A stretch of 64,000 nt of DNA from Rhodanobacter sp. (GCA_040371205.1 AP031382.1:1113562-1177561), one strand, 5' to 3'; shown: positions 8,807 to 18,040, counted from the stretch's first letter. The notes: generated by a model not told the origin, from the sequence alone. Numbers and translations: made by a program.

Positions 8807-9265
8807 TCAGTGCGCGGCGGGTTTGTAATGGCCGCCCTCGGTGCGCACGGCGATGTTGAGCCGGTTCCAGGCATTGATCAGGCCGATCAGCAGCACCAGG
8901 TCGATCACGGCGGCATCCTCGAAGTGCTGGCGTACCTGTTCGTGGAGCGCGTCGGATACCGACTCGTGCGAGGGCAGTTCGGTGAGTTCTTCGGCCAGCG
9001 CCAGCGCGGCCTGCTCGCTTTCGCTGTAGAGCCTGGTCTCGCGCCAGGCGGGCAGCAGGTGCAGGCGTTGCTCCGTTTCGCCGGCGGCGCGGGCGTCCTT
9101 GCTGTGCATGTCGAGGCAGAAGGCGCAGCCGTTGATCTGCGAACAGCGCATCAGCACCAGCTCGATCAGCTTGGCGTCGAGGTGGCCGCGCGCGCGGATC
9201 TCCTGGCCGAGTTGGACCAACGGCTGCATGGCGGCGTAGTGGCGCTGGATGGAAATGCGGGTCAT
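8807..9265 (-). CDS. Carboxymuconolactone decarboxylase family protein, partner of the ECF41 sigma factor
   Basis: A 152-residue AhpD-like protein with the redox signature C-x2-C-x3-H (Cys47, Cys50, His54 in CAFCLDMH). Proteins of this type often catalyse peroxide or thiol redox reactions; the substrate here is unknown. An AGGAG ribosome-binding site lies 7 bases before the start. The gene lies 44 bases downstream of the sigma factor on the same strand. ECF41 sigma factors are known to be linked to carboxymuconolactone decarboxylases, oxidoreductases or epimerases and to drive them, so this gene is the likely target. It is only distantly similar to the other AhpD-like protein at 7084. Confidence 0.88.
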   Translation of the reverse strand: MTRISIQRHYAAMQPLVQLGQEIRARGHLDAKLIELVLMRCSQINGCAFCLDMHSKDARAAGETEQRLHLLPAWRETRLYSESEQAALALAEELTELPSHESVSDALHEQVRQHFEDAAVIDLVLLIGLINAWNRLNIAVRTEGGHYKPAAH

Positions 9266-9309
9266 GGGACGGCTCCTGCGTTGTGGGGGATAACGGCCGG
9301 GATGGCCGT

Positions 9310-10230
9310 TCAGTGCAAGGACGTGGCAGCCGGCGGATTCGTTACCGTGGCCGCCAGCCGCGCGAGCTTGCCCGGGTGGCGCAGTGCATGGACGATGGCG
9401 ATGCGCTCATCCTGTACCTCGACCCACATCGCGGTGGCGAGTTCCTCGCCGGCGAAAAGCAGCAGCACGGGTTCGCCATTGAGCGTGGCCAGCGCATGGC
9501 GCTGCGGTTGCAGCGGCGTGTTGCGGGCAATCTGCAGGTACAGCCGCGCCAGGCGCTCGGCGCCATGCAGCGGACGCAACGCGGCGGAGACCACGCCGCC
9601 GCCGTCGCTGACATGCACGGCGTCCTCGGCGAACAACGCGCGCAGCGATTCCAGCGTGGGCTTTTCCATTGCGGCCACGAAGCGCTGCAGCAGGCGCTGC
9701 TGCGCATGCGCATCCACGTTGAAGCGCGGGCGGCTCTCGCGAAGGTGCGCCTTGGCGCGATGCACGCGCTGGCGGCAGGCGTTCTCGGCGATGCCAAGGA
9801 TGGCCGCCGCTTCGGCATGGCTGTAGTCGAATACCTCGTTGAGCAGGAAGGCGGCGCGCTCGTCCGGCCCCAGCCGTTCGAGCAGGGTGAGGAAGGAAAG
9901 CGTGAGGGTCTGGTCGCGCTCCAGCAGCGCATCGGGTGTCTCGGTACTGCCGGGTTGCGCGTGCTCCCCTACCAATGGTTCGGGCAACCATGGCCCGGGA
10001 TAGTGTGCGCGCTCGGTTTTCGCACGACGCAGGCGATCCAGCGCGAGCCGGGTGGTCACGGTGACCAGCCAGGCTTCCGGATCGTCCAGCGCGTCGGTGT
10101 CCTGGGCGTGCCAGCGCAGCCAGGCGTCGTGCAATACGTCTTCGGCGTCGGCAGGCGTGCCGAGCATGCGGTAGGCCAACCCGAACAGACGCGAGCGGTG
10201 CTGCTGGAACAGGGCGGTTTGCGGATCCAT
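9310..10230 (-). CDS. ECF41-type RNA polymerase sigma factor with fused C-terminal SnoaL-like domain
   Basis: Extracytoplasmic-function sigma factor without a separate anti-sigma factor. Region 2 spans about residues 8-75, the linker motif WLPEPL is at 81-86, and region 4 is at about 105-165. A SnoaL/NTF2-like regulatory extension (about 175-290) contains the DGGG motif at 209-212. WLPEPL plus DGGG are the described hallmarks of the ECF41 group, where the extension both stimulates and inhibits activity. The next gene on the same strand encodes a carboxymuconolactone-decarboxylase-like protein, its typical partner. I could not find a convincing ECF41-type promoter (TGTCACA with downstream CGTC) before either gene. 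Confidence 0.9.
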   Translation of the reverse strand: MDPQTALFQQHRSRLFGLAYRMLGTPADAEDVLHDAWLRWHAQDTDALDDPEAWLVTVTTRLALDRLRRAKTERAHYPGPWLPEPLVGEHAQPGSTETPDALLERDQTLTLSFLTLLERLGPDERAAFLLNEVFDYSHAEAAAILGIAENACRQRVHRAKAHLRESRPRFNVDAHAQQRLLQRFVAAMEKPTLESLRALFAEDAVHVSDGGGVVSAALRPLHGAERLARLYLQIARNTPLQPQRHALATLNGEPVLLLFAGEELATAMWVEVQDERIAIVHALRHPGKLARLAATVTNPPAATSLH

Positions 10231-10289
10231 GGCGGTTTCCTCGAAGGAATCGCGGCAAGGACGCGCGAACGGGCGCCGGCGTTACCGCG

Positions 10290-11252
10290 TCAACGCACGA
10301 ACGGCCATGGCGCGCAGACGATCAGCCATGCCAGCACCAGCAAGCCGAGGTATTTCAGCGTGCGGAACAGCTTGGGATGCTTTCTCTTGAAAGCGCGGCT
10401 GCGCTCGCGGTTGCGCTGGTTGAGCGCGAACACGCGGTTGACGAAGCCGGTCTTCTCTTCCGGCGATTCGGTGTTCGGCGAGGCGGTGATCTTGCCCATG
10501 AAGGCGCCCACGCGCCGGTTGACCGCGTTCATCCAGCGCGTGCGCAGCGGGCGTTCCACGTCGGCGAACAGGATCACCCGGGTCTGGTCGGTGGTGTTCT
10601 CCACCCAGTGCACGTAGGTCTCGTCGAACACCACGTCCTTGCCGTCGCCCCAGGCGTGCTCCTCGCCGTCCACGAAGATGCGGCAGTCGCGCGAGTTCGG
10701 CGTGATAAGGCCAAGGTGGTAGCGCAGCGAACCGGCAAACGGGTCGCGGTGCGGGTTGAGCTTGCTGTTGGGCGCCAGCGTGGCGAACATCGCCGCCTTG
10801 ATGCTGGGGATGGACTTCAGCAGCGCCACGGTCTTCGGGCACAGCGCCTCGGCCGAGGCCAGCGGCTCGCCGTACCACTTGAGATAAAAGCGCTTCCAGC
10901 CCTGCTTGAAGAAGCTGTTGAAGCTGGCATCGTTGCCGCCCTGTGCGGCGCGGATGTGGCCCTCGTCGAACAACGACAGGGCTTCCTCGCGGATGGTCTG
11001 CCAGTTCGCCTGCAGCAGGTCGAGCTGCGGGAAGCCGCGGCGGTCGAGGATGGGCCGCGCCGGTACGGCGGAAAACGCGTACATCAGCAGGTTGTACGGC
11101 GCAAAGATCGCCGAGTGGTCCACCAACTGGCGGTCGAAACGCAGCCGCGCCCGCCCGCGCAGGTGCACCCGCAGTACGCACAGCACGAACAGCAGGATCA
11201 GGATCAGCAGGACGAGGCGCGGTGTCAGATTCATGGGGATGGTCGCGACCAT
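10290..11252 (-). CDS. lpxO: LpxO-like Fe(II)/2-oxoglutarate-dependent lipid A hydroxylase (Asp/Asn beta-hydroxylase family)
   Basis: Probably adds a 2-hydroxyl to an acyl chain of lipid A at the inner membrane. The 320-residue protein has a membrane segment at each end (about 10-29 and 300-318), as LpxO does. The iron ligands fit HRD at 168-170 and His215 in YVHWVENTTDQTR, and Arg in that motif would bind 2-oxoglutarate. The aspartyl/asparaginyl beta-hydroxylase family also holds protein hydroxylases, but terminal membrane anchors favour LpxO. A second possible start is the Met six codons later (11234). The neighbours are unrelated to lipopolysaccharide. Confidence 0.8.
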   Translation of the reverse strand: MVATIPMNLTPRLVLLILILLFVLCVLRVHLRGRARLRFDRQLVDHSAIFAPYNLLMYAFSAVPARPILDRRGFPQLDLLQANWQTIREEALSLFDEGHIRAAQGGNDASFNSFFKQGWKRFYLKWYGEPLASAEALCPKTVALLKSIPSIKAAMFATLAPNSKLNPHRDPFAGSLRYHLGLITPNSRDCRIFVDGEEHAWGDGKDVVFDETYVHWVENTTDQTRVILFADVERPLRTRWMNAVNRRVGAFMGKITASPNTESPEEKTGFVNRVFALNQRNRERSRAFKRKHPKLFRTLKYLGLLVLAWLIVCAPWPFVR

Positions 11253-11292
11253 GGATGCAGAAGCCGCGATTCTACTCGCTTGGTCGTCGCGG

Positions 11293-12390
11293 CTATGCGC
11301 GGGGCGAGGCCGCCTTCATGCGCTGTTGTCGGGTCAGTTCGACATGCTGCTGGGGGCTGACCGGCTCATGCACGCCTTGCGTGACGCAACCCTTGTGGCG
11401 CAAGGAAGCGATCATGTTCGTCGCAGGATAGCGGCCGGCGGCCAACGCTGCCGCATCTAGCGAATGCACGCGTTCGATCAGCGCGCGGTCGCTCGCGCAC
11501 GCGGGGTCGAAATTGAAGCCTATGCGGCGCTCGACGAACGGCACGATGGCGGCTCCGAAGCTGAAGAACAGCTCGAAGTCGAACTCGCCCAGCAGGCAGG
11601 CCACGACATCCTGCGCGCGCACGCCCTCGTTGGAATAGGCAGCGTGGTCGATCGGCCTATAGCGATCCAGTACGGCATCGAAGTGGCGGTCGTAGCGCTG
11701 GGCGGGCGGCAAGGACGCCCAAGCCTGTTGCACGACCTCCTCCACGTCCGGCCACAGCTGGTGGCCGTTGCGGCCGATGATGTCGGAGCTGAGCAGGATG
11801 CCGTGCGGCGCCAGTGACGAGCGCAGGGAGCGGCAGAAGACTTCCAACTCGCTGACGTGGTGGAAGAACTGGTTGACGATGATGATGTCCTGCGGCTCCA
11901 GCTCGAACGGCTGGTTGCAGTCGCGGGTGGCGAAACGCATCAGCGCATCGACGCCGCGCTCGTGCGCCAGCGCGGCTGCGCGGCGCATCAGCGTGGGGTT
12001 GAAATCTAGGCAGGTGATCTGCGCCGGCAGGCCTTCGGCCCGCAGCGACTCGGCCAGGCCGATTTCCATGGCGCAGGCGCCGGTTCCCACGCTCAGCACG
12101 CGCACGGTTTGCGGGCCGAGCGCGGCGCGGCGCCGGATATGATCGAGGAAAAACGCTTCCGGTGAGACGATGCCCAGGCGCTGCGCGTCGGGCGCCAGAA
12201 AGCGGCTGGACCAGTCGTCGAAGATCGGTGGCAAGGTGTCGGCCTGATACTGCGGGGTGACGCTGAAAGCGACACGCTCGGCCAGGGCCCGCAGTCGTCG
12301 GCTGGCCGGGGCCGGTAGCACGCGCGCAAGAAACGCGATGGCGCGCTTGCCGATCAGGCGGTGGCGGTAGATGAAGGATTTCAACGACAT
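11293..12390 (-). CDS. Class I SAM-dependent methyltransferase, substrate unknown
   Basis: A 365-residue protein with a Rossmann-type methyltransferase core. Motif I is VLSVGTGACAMEIG, followed by an acidic CLDFNPTLM and the NQFFHHVSELEVF region that resembles motif IV and its helix. The N-terminal 70 residues are basic and unlike the core, and the C-terminal part is unassigned. I start it at the Met in MSLKSFIYRH; an upstream in-frame Met would add 21 residues that do not look like protein. Its stop lies 40 bases from the start of the lpxO gene on the same strand, so both may be co-transcribed. The methyl acceptor cannot be named. Confidence 0.72.
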   Translation of the reverse strand: MSLKSFIYRHRLIGKRAIAFLARVLPAPASRRLRALAERVAFSVTPQYQADTLPPIFDDWSSRFLAPDAQRLGIVSPEAFFLDHIRRRAALGPQTVRVLSVGTGACAMEIGLAESLRAEGLPAQITCLDFNPTLMRRAAALAHERGVDALMRFATRDCNQPFELEPQDIIIVNQFFHHVSELEVFCRSLRSSLAPHGILLSSDIIGRNGHQLWPDVEEVVQQAWASLPPAQRYDRHFDAVLDRYRPIDHAAYSNEGVRAQDVVACLLGEFDFELFFSFGAAIVPFVERRIGFNFDPACASDRALIERVHSLDAAALAAGRYPATNMIASLRHKGCVTQGVHEPVSPQQHVELTRQQRMKAASPRA

Positions 12391-12406
12391 GATGGGGTAG
12401 TTGCAG

Positions 12407-13189
12407 TCAGTGGCGCAGCACGCGCAAAGGCGCACCGCCGGGTTGGTAGCCATGCGCCAGCACGCGCTGCACGTAGGCTACCGCCCGGCGCACCGCGACG
12501 CGGGGCAGCCGGCCTCTGGCCAGTTCGGCGGCCACGGCCGAGGCCAGCGTGCAGCCGGTGCCGTGGGCTTCCAGCTTCAGTCGCGGATGGCGCAGCTCCA
12601 TCACCCCGCGCGCGTCGAAAAAGCGGTCCACCACCTCGCGTCCGCCGCCGTGGCCGCCCTTGAGCAGCACGGCTTTCGCGCCCAGTTCGCGCAGGTCGTT
12701 GCCCGCACGGGCGCCGTCCTTCGCGTTGCGGATCGGATAGCCCAGCAGCGCCTCGGCCTCGGGCAGGTTGGGCGTGAGCACGTCGGCCAGCGGGATCAGT
12801 TCGTTCACCAGCACCGCGATGGCGTCGGCGTCGAGTAGCCGCGCCCCGCTGGTGGCGATCATCACCGGGTCGACCACCAGCCATGCCGGCTTGCGCGCCG
12901 CCATCTCGCGCGCCACCAACTGCACGATGGCCGCGCTGCCCAGCATGCCGGTCTTCACCGCGCCGATGGGGAAGTCGTCGAACACGGCGGCGATCTGGCT
13001 GCGGATGTGCTTGAGCGGCACCGGATGCACCGCGGTCACGCCGCGCGTGTTCTGCGAGGTGATCGCGGCGATGGCGGACAGTCCGTGCACATGGTGCGCG
13101 TGGAAGGTTTTCAGGTCGGCCTGGATGCCCGCACCACCGCCGGAGTCGGAGCCGGCGATGGTGAGGGCGACGGGGGGCGTGTTTCTCAC
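12407..13189 (-). CDS. thiD: Hydroxymethylpyrimidine/phosphomethylpyrimidine kinase
   Basis: Ribokinase-fold kinase that phosphorylates HMP and then HMP-P in thiamine synthesis and salvage. The 260-residue product shows the start motif [19 protein letters not shown], the [10 protein letters not shown] strand, and the anion hole [13 protein letters not shown] with its catalytic Asp/Gly region near the C-terminus. I place the start at a GTG (13189), which overlaps the stop of the upstream PhoH-family gene by four bases and implies translational coupling. No other thiamine genes or TPP riboswitch are visible near it. Confidence 0.93.
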   Translation of the reverse strand: MRNTPPVALTIAGSDSGGGAGIQADLKTFHAHHVHGLSAIAAITSQNTRGVTAVHPVPLKHIRSQIAAVFDDFPIGAVKTGMLGSAAIVQLVAREMAARKPAWLVVDPVMIATSGARLLDADAIAVLVNELIPLADVLTPNLPEAEALLGYPIRNAKDGARAGNDLRELGAKAVLLKGGHGGGREVVDRFFDARGVMELRHPRLKLEAHGTGCTLASAVAAELARGRLPRVAVRRAVAYVQRVLAHGYQPGGAPLRVLRH

Positions 13190-14565
13190 AGCGCCTCGGA
13201 CGCGAAATCCGCCAGCCGCGAGCGCTCGCCGCGCCGCAAGGTGACGTGCGCCGAGTGTTCCCACTGCTTGAAGCGGTCCACCGCGTAGGTGAGGCCGGAG
13301 GTGGTTTCGGTGAGGTAGGGCGTGTCGATCTGCTCCACGTTGCCGAGGCAGACGATCTTGGTGCCGGGGCCGGCGCGGGTGATCAGGGTCTTCATCTGCT
13401 TGGGCGTGAGGTTCTGCGCCTCGTCGATGATCAGGTAGCGCGACAGGAAGGTGCGCCCGCGCATGAAGTTGAGCGAGCGGATCTTGATGCGCGAGGCCAG
13501 CAGGTCGTTGGTGGCCTGGCGGCCCCACGAGCCGCCTTCCTCGGGATTGGCGAGCACTTCGAGGTTGTCGGTGAGCGCGCCCATCCACGGCGTCATCTTC
13601 TCCTCCTCGGTGCCGGGCAGGAAGCCGATGTCCTCGCCCACGCTCACCGTGGCGCGGGTCATGATGACCTCGCGGTAGCGCTGCTGGTCCATCACCTGCG
13701 CCAGGCCGGCGGCGAGCGCAAGCAAGGTCTTGCCGGTGCCGGCGGTGCCGAGCAAGGTGACGAAATCCACGTCGGGGTCCATCAGCACGTTGAGCGCGAA
13801 GTTCTGTTCCCGGTTGCGCGCGGCGATGCCCCACACCGAATGATTGGCATGGCTGTGGTCGTCCATCAGAACCAGCGTGGCCTTGTCCTCGGCCATCGCG
13901 AGCACGCGCAGCTCGACCCCGCCCTCGCCGGGCAGGTACAGGCACTGGTTGGGGTGCCAGTCCTCGTCCTCGCGGCGCGACAGCTTGTAGTAGGTGCGGC
14001 CGCGTTCGTTCCAGGATTCCACTTCCGGGTGCGTGTCCCAGAAGTTCTCGGGCAGCGCGGTGGAGCCGGTGTAGAGCAGGGCGAAGTCGTCCAGCGCGCG
14101 GTCGTTCTCGTAGTCCTCCGCGTCGATGCCGTAGATCTTGGCCTTGATGCGCAGGTTGATGTCCTTGCTGACCAGCACCACGCCGCGATCCGGGTTTTGG
14201 TCGCGCAGCTCGATCACCGCGGAAAGGATCAGGTTGTCCGCCTTGCCGTGGTTGGCGCTGGTGCGCTGCTGGAAGTACAGCCGGCCCACGGCGCCGCCGC
14301 GCTTGAGATTGACGCCCTGCGGGTTGGACAGTTCGATGCCGTTGCTGATGCCGTGGCCGTTGCCGCGCACGATCAGTTCGTTGAGGAAACGGCTGACCTG
14401 GCGGCCGTTGCGCGAGACTTCCGAGCCGCCTTTCTTTTTGTCGTCCAGTTCCTCCAGCACGGTCATCGGGATGAACACGTCGTGTTCCTCGAAGCGGAAC
14501 AGCGACGTGGGGTCGTGCAGCAGCACGTTGGTGTCCAGGACGTAGATGCGCTTGCTTGCGGTCAT
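13186..14565 (-). CDS. PIN domain plus PhoH-type ATPase
   Basis: A 459-residue fusion of an N-terminal PIN nuclease domain (about residues 1-150) and a C-terminal PhoH ATPase (about 240-450). The PIN domain starts [12 protein letters not shown] and contains the acidic LEELDDKK and later [10 protein letters not shown]. The ATPase has Walker A GTAGTGKT and Walker [10 protein letters not shown]. Such PhoH2-like proteins unwind and cut RNA in the cases studied; the role here is inferred from that. I start it at MTASKRIY (14565). The 3' end overlaps thiD. The name PhoH reflects family history, not proven phosphate control. Confidence 0.92.
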   Translation of the reverse strand: MTASKRIYVLDTNVLLHDPTSLFRFEEHDVFIPMTVLEELDDKKKGGSEVSRNGRQVSRFLNELIVRGNGHGISNGIELSNPQGVNLKRGGAVGRLYFQQRTSANHGKADNLILSAVIELRDQNPDRGVVLVSKDINLRIKAKIYGIDAEDYENDRALDDFALLYTGSTALPENFWDTHPEVESWNERGRTYYKLSRREDEDWHPNQCLYLPGEGGVELRVLAMAEDKATLVLMDDHSHANHSVWGIAARNREQNFALNVLMDPDVDFVTLLGTAGTGKTLLALAAGLAQVMDQQRYREVIMTRATVSVGEDIGFLPGTEEEKMTPWMGALTDNLEVLANPEEGGSWGRQATNDLLASRIKIRSLNFMRGRTFLSRYLIIDEAQNLTPKQMKTLITRAGPGTKIVCLGNVEQIDTPYLTETTSGLTYAVDRFKQWEHSAHVTLRRGERSRLADFASEAL

Positions 14566-14647
14566 GCGGCAGGAACCTCGCGTGGGACAAGACGAAGGGA
14601 ACGCGGCGTGGCGCTTGCCGCGGCGATGGCGACGTGGAGTGTTGCGG

Positions 14648-15109
14648 TCACTTGGCGGGGATGGCGTCGAGCACGGTTTGCGCATGGCCCGGCACCTTCA
14701 CGCCGCGCCATTCGGCGGCCAGCTTGCCGTCCGGGTCGATCAGGAAGGTGCTGCGCACCACGCCCATGTGGCGCTTGCCGTAGAGCACCTTCTCGTGGAT
14801 CACGTCGAAGGCCTTGCACCAGGTCTCGTCCGCGTCGGATATGAGCGGGAACGGCAGTTCCTGCTTCGCGGCGAAGTTGGCGTGGGATTTCGCCGAATCG
14901 CGCGAGACGCCGACGATCGCGGCGTTGCGACGCTTGAACTTCGGATGGAGGTCGCGGAAGTCCTGCGCCTCGGTGGTGCAGCCGGGGGTGGAGTCCTTGG
15001 GGTAGAAATACACCACGACCCATTGGCCCTTGAGTTCGGCGAGCTTGAGCGTGCTGCCGTCGCCGGTGGTGCCGCCGAGGGCGGGGGCCTTCTTTCCGAT
15101 GTCTGGCAT
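14648..15109 (-). CDS. bcp: Thiol peroxidase BCP / PrxQ family
   Basis: Thioredoxin-linked peroxidase that removes hydroperoxides in the cytoplasm. The 153-residue protein carries the peroxidatic Cys44 in TPGCTTEA. The resolving cysteine that E. coli BCP has five residues later is absent (the sequence continues TEAQDF), and the alternative helix-3 position (SHANFAAK) has no Cys either. Cys98 in DETWCKAF is the only other cysteine. It may therefore work as a one-cysteine enzyme or use Cys98. I chose the ATG at 15109, which gives the normal family length. It follows gcvR, as in E. coli. Confidence 0.94.
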   Translation of the reverse strand: MPDIGKKAPALGGTTGDGSTLKLAELKGQWVVVYFYPKDSTPGCTTEAQDFRDLHPKFKRRNAAIVGVSRDSAKSHANFAAKQELPFPLISDADETWCKAFDVIHEKVLYGKRHMGVVRSTFLIDPDGKLAAEWRGVKVPGHAQTVLDAIPAK

Positions 15110-15212
15110 GGTCTCTCCGGAAACCCGGTGGGGTTTCGCTGCTGTGCGTGGAGAGACTAGCGCGATGCAGATGACGGAGACAGCCTTGTCAGCCGTCCCG
15201 CGCAGGCGCATC

Positions 15213-15773
15213 CTAGAACTTCACCGGATCCATGATGGCGTCCAGGTTCAGCCCGTCGCACAGTTCCAGGAAATCGTCGCGCAAGGCGGCGATGTGGATG
15301 TCCGATGGAATGCCGATGGTGAATTGCGCCTGGAACATCTCCGCGCCGGTCTGCATGGCGTGGTAGCGGGTGGAGTGCAGCTGTTCCACGCTGATGCCCT
15401 GCTGGCTGAAGAACTCCACAATGCGCGCCACGATGCCGGGGCGGTCGGCGGAAATGATCTCCACCATGTACGGCAGCAGGTGCGAATTCGGTTCGCGCGG
15501 CGTGGTGCGGTAGTGCGCGAGGCGCAGGTTTTCGTCGCGCGCCAGCTTGTTCAGCGCGGTCTCCAGCTTGGCCAGCGCGTCCCAGGCGCCGCAGGCCAGC
15601 AGCATGATCGACACCTCGTTGCCGACCGTGGCCACCCGCGACTCGGCCAGCACGCAGCCGGCGTCGGCGATACGGCGGGTCAGCGCGGTGAGCGGCGAAT
15701 GGGTGGCCGAGGTCAGTGCGTGGATCAGCAGCTGGTTGTCGCTGCCCGAACGGGCGGGGGACGTCGATTTCAA
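15213..15773 (-). CDS. gcvR: Glycine cleavage system regulator GcvR (two ACT domains)
   Basis: GcvR acts with GcvA to repress the glycine cleavage operon and contains two ACT domains that sense glycine. Here the first ACT domain lies at about residues 13-90 and the second at about 98-175, with the motif ISADRPGIVARIVEFF typical of ACT ligand contacts. Length (186 aa) fits. It is divergent from dapA and upstream of bcp on the same strand; gcvR-bcp adjacency is also found in E. coli. No gcv structural genes are in the window, so its target is inferred. Confidence 0.88.
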   Translation of the reverse strand: MKSTSPARSGSDNQLLIHALTSATHSPLTALTRRIADAGCVLAESRVATVGNEVSIMLLACGAWDALAKLETALNKLARDENLRLAHYRTTPREPNSHLLPYMVEIISADRPGIVARIVEFFSQQGISVEQLHSTRYHAMQTGAEMFQAQFTIGIPSDIHIAALRDDFLELCDGLNLDAIMDPVKF

Positions 15774-15828
15774 TGGAGTGGCCTGTGCCGGAACCCGTGC
15801 GGCGCGGGAATCGCGCCAGCCAGCTTAC

Positions 15829-15858
15829 TTGCCGCTCCCGCAAGCCCGCAAGTAACAT
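15829..15858 (+). promoter_or_regulatory. Candidate sigma-70 promoter for dapA
   Basis: A TTGCCG -35 box (15829-15834) and a TAACAT -10 box (15853-15858) are separated by 18 bases. Both boxes match four of six consensus bases. Transcription would start near 15865, which would leave the upstream ATG at 15857 untranslated and support the TTG start of dapA. Confidence 0.4.
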
Positions 15859-15889
15859 GCAAGGCTGGTTTATCAGGCGGTATCCGACC

Positions 15890-16783
15890 TTGGACATTCG
15901 CGGAAGCATCTGCGCACTGGCAACGCCGTTCGCGCCCGACGGCGCGCTCGACCTGCCGGCCTTCGCGCGCCTGCTCGACCACCAGCTCGCCGGCGGCACG
16001 CAGGCACTGGTGGTGGCCGGCTCCACCGGCGAGGCGCACATGCTCGAGCACGACGAGTTCGACCGGCTGCTCGCCTTCGCGGTGGAACACGTCGCCGGCC
16101 GCGTGCCGGTGATCGCCGGCACGGGCGAGGCGGGTACCGCGAAAACCGTGGCGCTCACGCGCCGCGCCAAGGTGCTGGGCGCCGACGCCGCGCTGGTGGT
16201 GACGCCATATTACGTGCGCCCCACGCAGGACGGCATGCGCCGCCATTTTCTCGAGGTCGCCGAGCACGGCGGCCTGCCGGTGCTGCTCTACAACGTGCCG
16301 GCCCGCACCGCCTGCGACCTGCTGCCGGAGACGGTGGCCCAGCTGGCGGCGCATCCGGCCATCGTCGGCATCAAGGAGGCGCGCGGCGACGCCGAGCGCA
16401 TCGCCGCGATCGCGGAACTTGCGCGCGCGGATTTCGTCTATCTGTCGGGCGACGACGGCACGGCCGGGCAGGCCATGCTGGCCGGTGCGGCCGGTACCAT
16501 CTCGGTGGTGGCGAATCTGGCGCCCCGGGCATTCCGTGCGTTGTGCGACGCGGCCACCGGCGGCGACCGCGCCGCCACGGCGCGTTGCGACGATGCGTTG
16601 GCACCCCTGGTGCAGGCGCTGAATTGCGCGCCTAACCCGATCGCGGTGAAGGCGGGCTTGCCGGAACTGGGGCTGGGTTCGGCGTTGCCGCGGCTGCCGC
16701 TGGTCGAGCTGGCCGAAGGCCCGGATCGAGCCCGTTTGCGCGAGGCGCTGTCCAGTCTGGCATCCTTGGCGCACGCCGCCTGA
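15890..16783 (+). CDS. dapA: 4-hydroxy-tetrahydrodipicolinate synthase
   Basis: Condenses pyruvate with aspartate semialdehyde, the first committed step to lysine and diaminopimelate. The Schiff-base lysine lies in VGIKEARGD, the catalytic Tyr in TPYYVRP, and the GSTGEA pyruvate loop is present. I chose TTG at 15890, preceded by AGGCGG at good spacing, because the protein then starts DIRGSICALATPF and has 297 residues, the family length. An in-frame ATG at 15857 would add 11 residues without a ribosome-binding site. The next gene encodes a BamC-like lipoprotein, as in the E. coli dapA-bamC pair. Confidence 0.95.
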   Translation: MDIRGSICALATPFAPDGALDLPAFARLLDHQLAGGTQALVVAGSTGEAHMLEHDEFDRLLAFAVEHVAGRVPVIAGTGEAGTAKTVALTRRAKVLGADAALVVTPYYVRPTQDGMRRHFLEVAEHGGLPVLLYNVPARTACDLLPETVAQLAAHPAIVGIKEARGDAERIAAIAELARADFVYLSGDDGTAGQAMLAGAAGTISVVANLAPRAFRALCDAATGGDRAATARCDDALAPLVQALNCAPNPIAVKAGLPELGLGSALPRLPLVELAEGPDRARLREALSSLASLAHAA

Positions 16784-16834
16784 TCGAAAGTCGCCCACGC
16801 GGCCATCAACGAACCCTCCACGGAAAATCCTTGC

Positions 16835-17398
16835 ATGAAGAAATCCTCGCTACTCGTGACCCTGCCGGCGCTGGCCTTCGCGGGCCTCTTGCTCTCCGGT
16901 TGCGGCATGTTCCGATCCACGAAGGCGTGGGAGACGGCCAAGCAGGAATCCCCGCTGGAGATCCCTCCGGGACTGGACACGCCGCCGGCCACCGCCGCGC
17001 TGGTGATCCCGCCGCCGGGTTCGGCGCAGCCGCAAGCCGAGCATGCGGAGCCCGGCCAGATTTCCGACGCCTTCGTGGTGTCCGGCAGCGTCGATGGCGT
17101 CTACCAGAAGGTGGGCCAACTGCTGGCTGCCGGCAGTGCCGGTCAGGTGACCGCCCACGATGACAATGCGCACACCTACAGCGTCAACGTCGTGGGCGGC
17201 GAAGACGTGGCGCTGAAGAAGAAGGGTTTCTTCAGCCGCCTGTTCAGCCACAAGGACAAGAATGTCGACAGCGGTACGCATCCGGTGCTGGTCACCGTGA
17301 ACCCCAGCGGCAGCAGCGCCAGCGAAGTGCGTGCGCAGGGCAATGCCGGTGCGGTCGCCAAGTTGATCGATGCGCTGAAGAAGGGCATCGCGGGCTGA
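16835..17398 (+). CDS. BamC/NlpB-like outer-membrane lipoprotein
   Basis: A 187-residue lipoprotein with a signal peptide ending in the lipobox LLSGC (Cys at about residue 23). The stretch after it, with PLEIPPGLDTPP, resembles the Pro-rich unstructured N-terminus by which BamC binds BamD. A small folded domain follows (about residues 80-185). It is 51 bases downstream of dapA, where BamC lies in E. coli. It is much shorter than E. coli BamC (344 aa) and seems to have only one helix-grip-like domain. The assignment rests on context and the N-terminal motif. Confidence 0.7.
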   Translation: MKKSSLLVTLPALAFAGLLLSGCGMFRSTKAWETAKQESPLEIPPGLDTPPATAALVIPPPGSAQPQAEHAEPGQISDAFVVSGSVDGVYQKVGQLLAAGSAGQVTAHDDNAHTYSVNVVGGEDVALKKKGFFSRLFSHKDKNVDSGTHPVLVTVNPSGSSASEVRAQGNAGAVAKLIDALKKGIAG

Positions 17399-17421
17399 TC
17401 CTGCCTTCGCCGGTAACAACG

Positions 17422-17448
17422 AAAAAGCCGCCCGATGGGCGGCTTTTT
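17422..17448. terminator. Bidirectional terminator between the BamC-like gene and fdxA
   Basis: A stem GCCGCCC/GGGCGGC with loop GAT is flanked by AAAAA on the left and TTTTT on the right. It can therefore stop transcription from both convergent genes. Confidence 0.88.
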
Positions 17449-17506
17449 CGCATGCGGTGCATGGGAGTCGCCGCTCTTGCGGCCCACCGATGCCGGATCC
17501 CGGCGC

Positions 17507-17830
17507 TCAGCGCTGCAGCAGCTTGAGCTTGTCCGGCTTGCCTTCCCAGTCTTTCGCGTCGGCCAGGCCGTCCTTCCGCTCGGTGATCACCGGCCACGCC
17601 TTCGCCAGTTCCGCGTTCAGCGCCACGAAGCCTTCTTGTCCGCCGGGCACGTCGTCTTCCGGATAGATCGCATTGATCGGGCACTCCGGTTCGCACAGCG
17701 TGCAGTCGATGCATTCGTCCGGGTCGATCACCAGGAAATTCGGGCCTTCGTGGAAGGCATCGACCGGGCAGACTTCCACGCAGTCGGTGTACTTGCACTT
17801 GATGCAGTTGTCGGTGACGACAAAGGTCAT
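17507..17830 (-). CDS. fdxA: Seven-iron ferredoxin FdxA
   Basis: Small electron carrier with one 3Fe-4S and one 4Fe-4S cluster. The 107-residue protein starts [17 protein letters not shown], and its first motif has the wide cysteine spacing of the 7Fe type. The second motif is [12 protein letters not shown]. The C-terminal 40 residues ([16 protein letters not shown]) are the usual FdxA tail. A longer reading frame upstream is not supported because family members begin at this Met. It stands alone, convergent to the BamC-like gene, and its redox partner is not visible. Confidence 0.95.
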   Translation of the reverse strand: MTFVVTDNCIKCKYTDCVEVCPVDAFHEGPNFLVIDPDECIDCTLCEPECPINAIYPEDDVPGGQEGFVALNAELAKAWPVITERKDGLADAKDWEGKPDKLKLLQR

Positions 17831-18040
17831 GGGCGGGGCTCTTGCGTTTGGGCGTTGGCAAGTATGACTGCAATGCGTACCGGGTGAGAAGCCGCTGGCG
17901 CGACTCGTGCACGGCCTTTGTGTGCGCCTGCGGAGGATGAGGTTGGTGCGTTTTGCGGGCGGCAAGGCGGTTTCGATTCGAAACGTGCTTCACGGCGGCC
18001 GCCCCGTAGCGCATCCGGGGCTGGAGCAAGGATCTGCGGT

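Noticed and set aside
7084..9265. The two AhpD-like proteins (7084 and 8807) as a duplicated pair
   Set aside because: They share only the C-x2-C-x3-H motif and fold; the rest of the sequence is unlike, so no recent duplication is supported.
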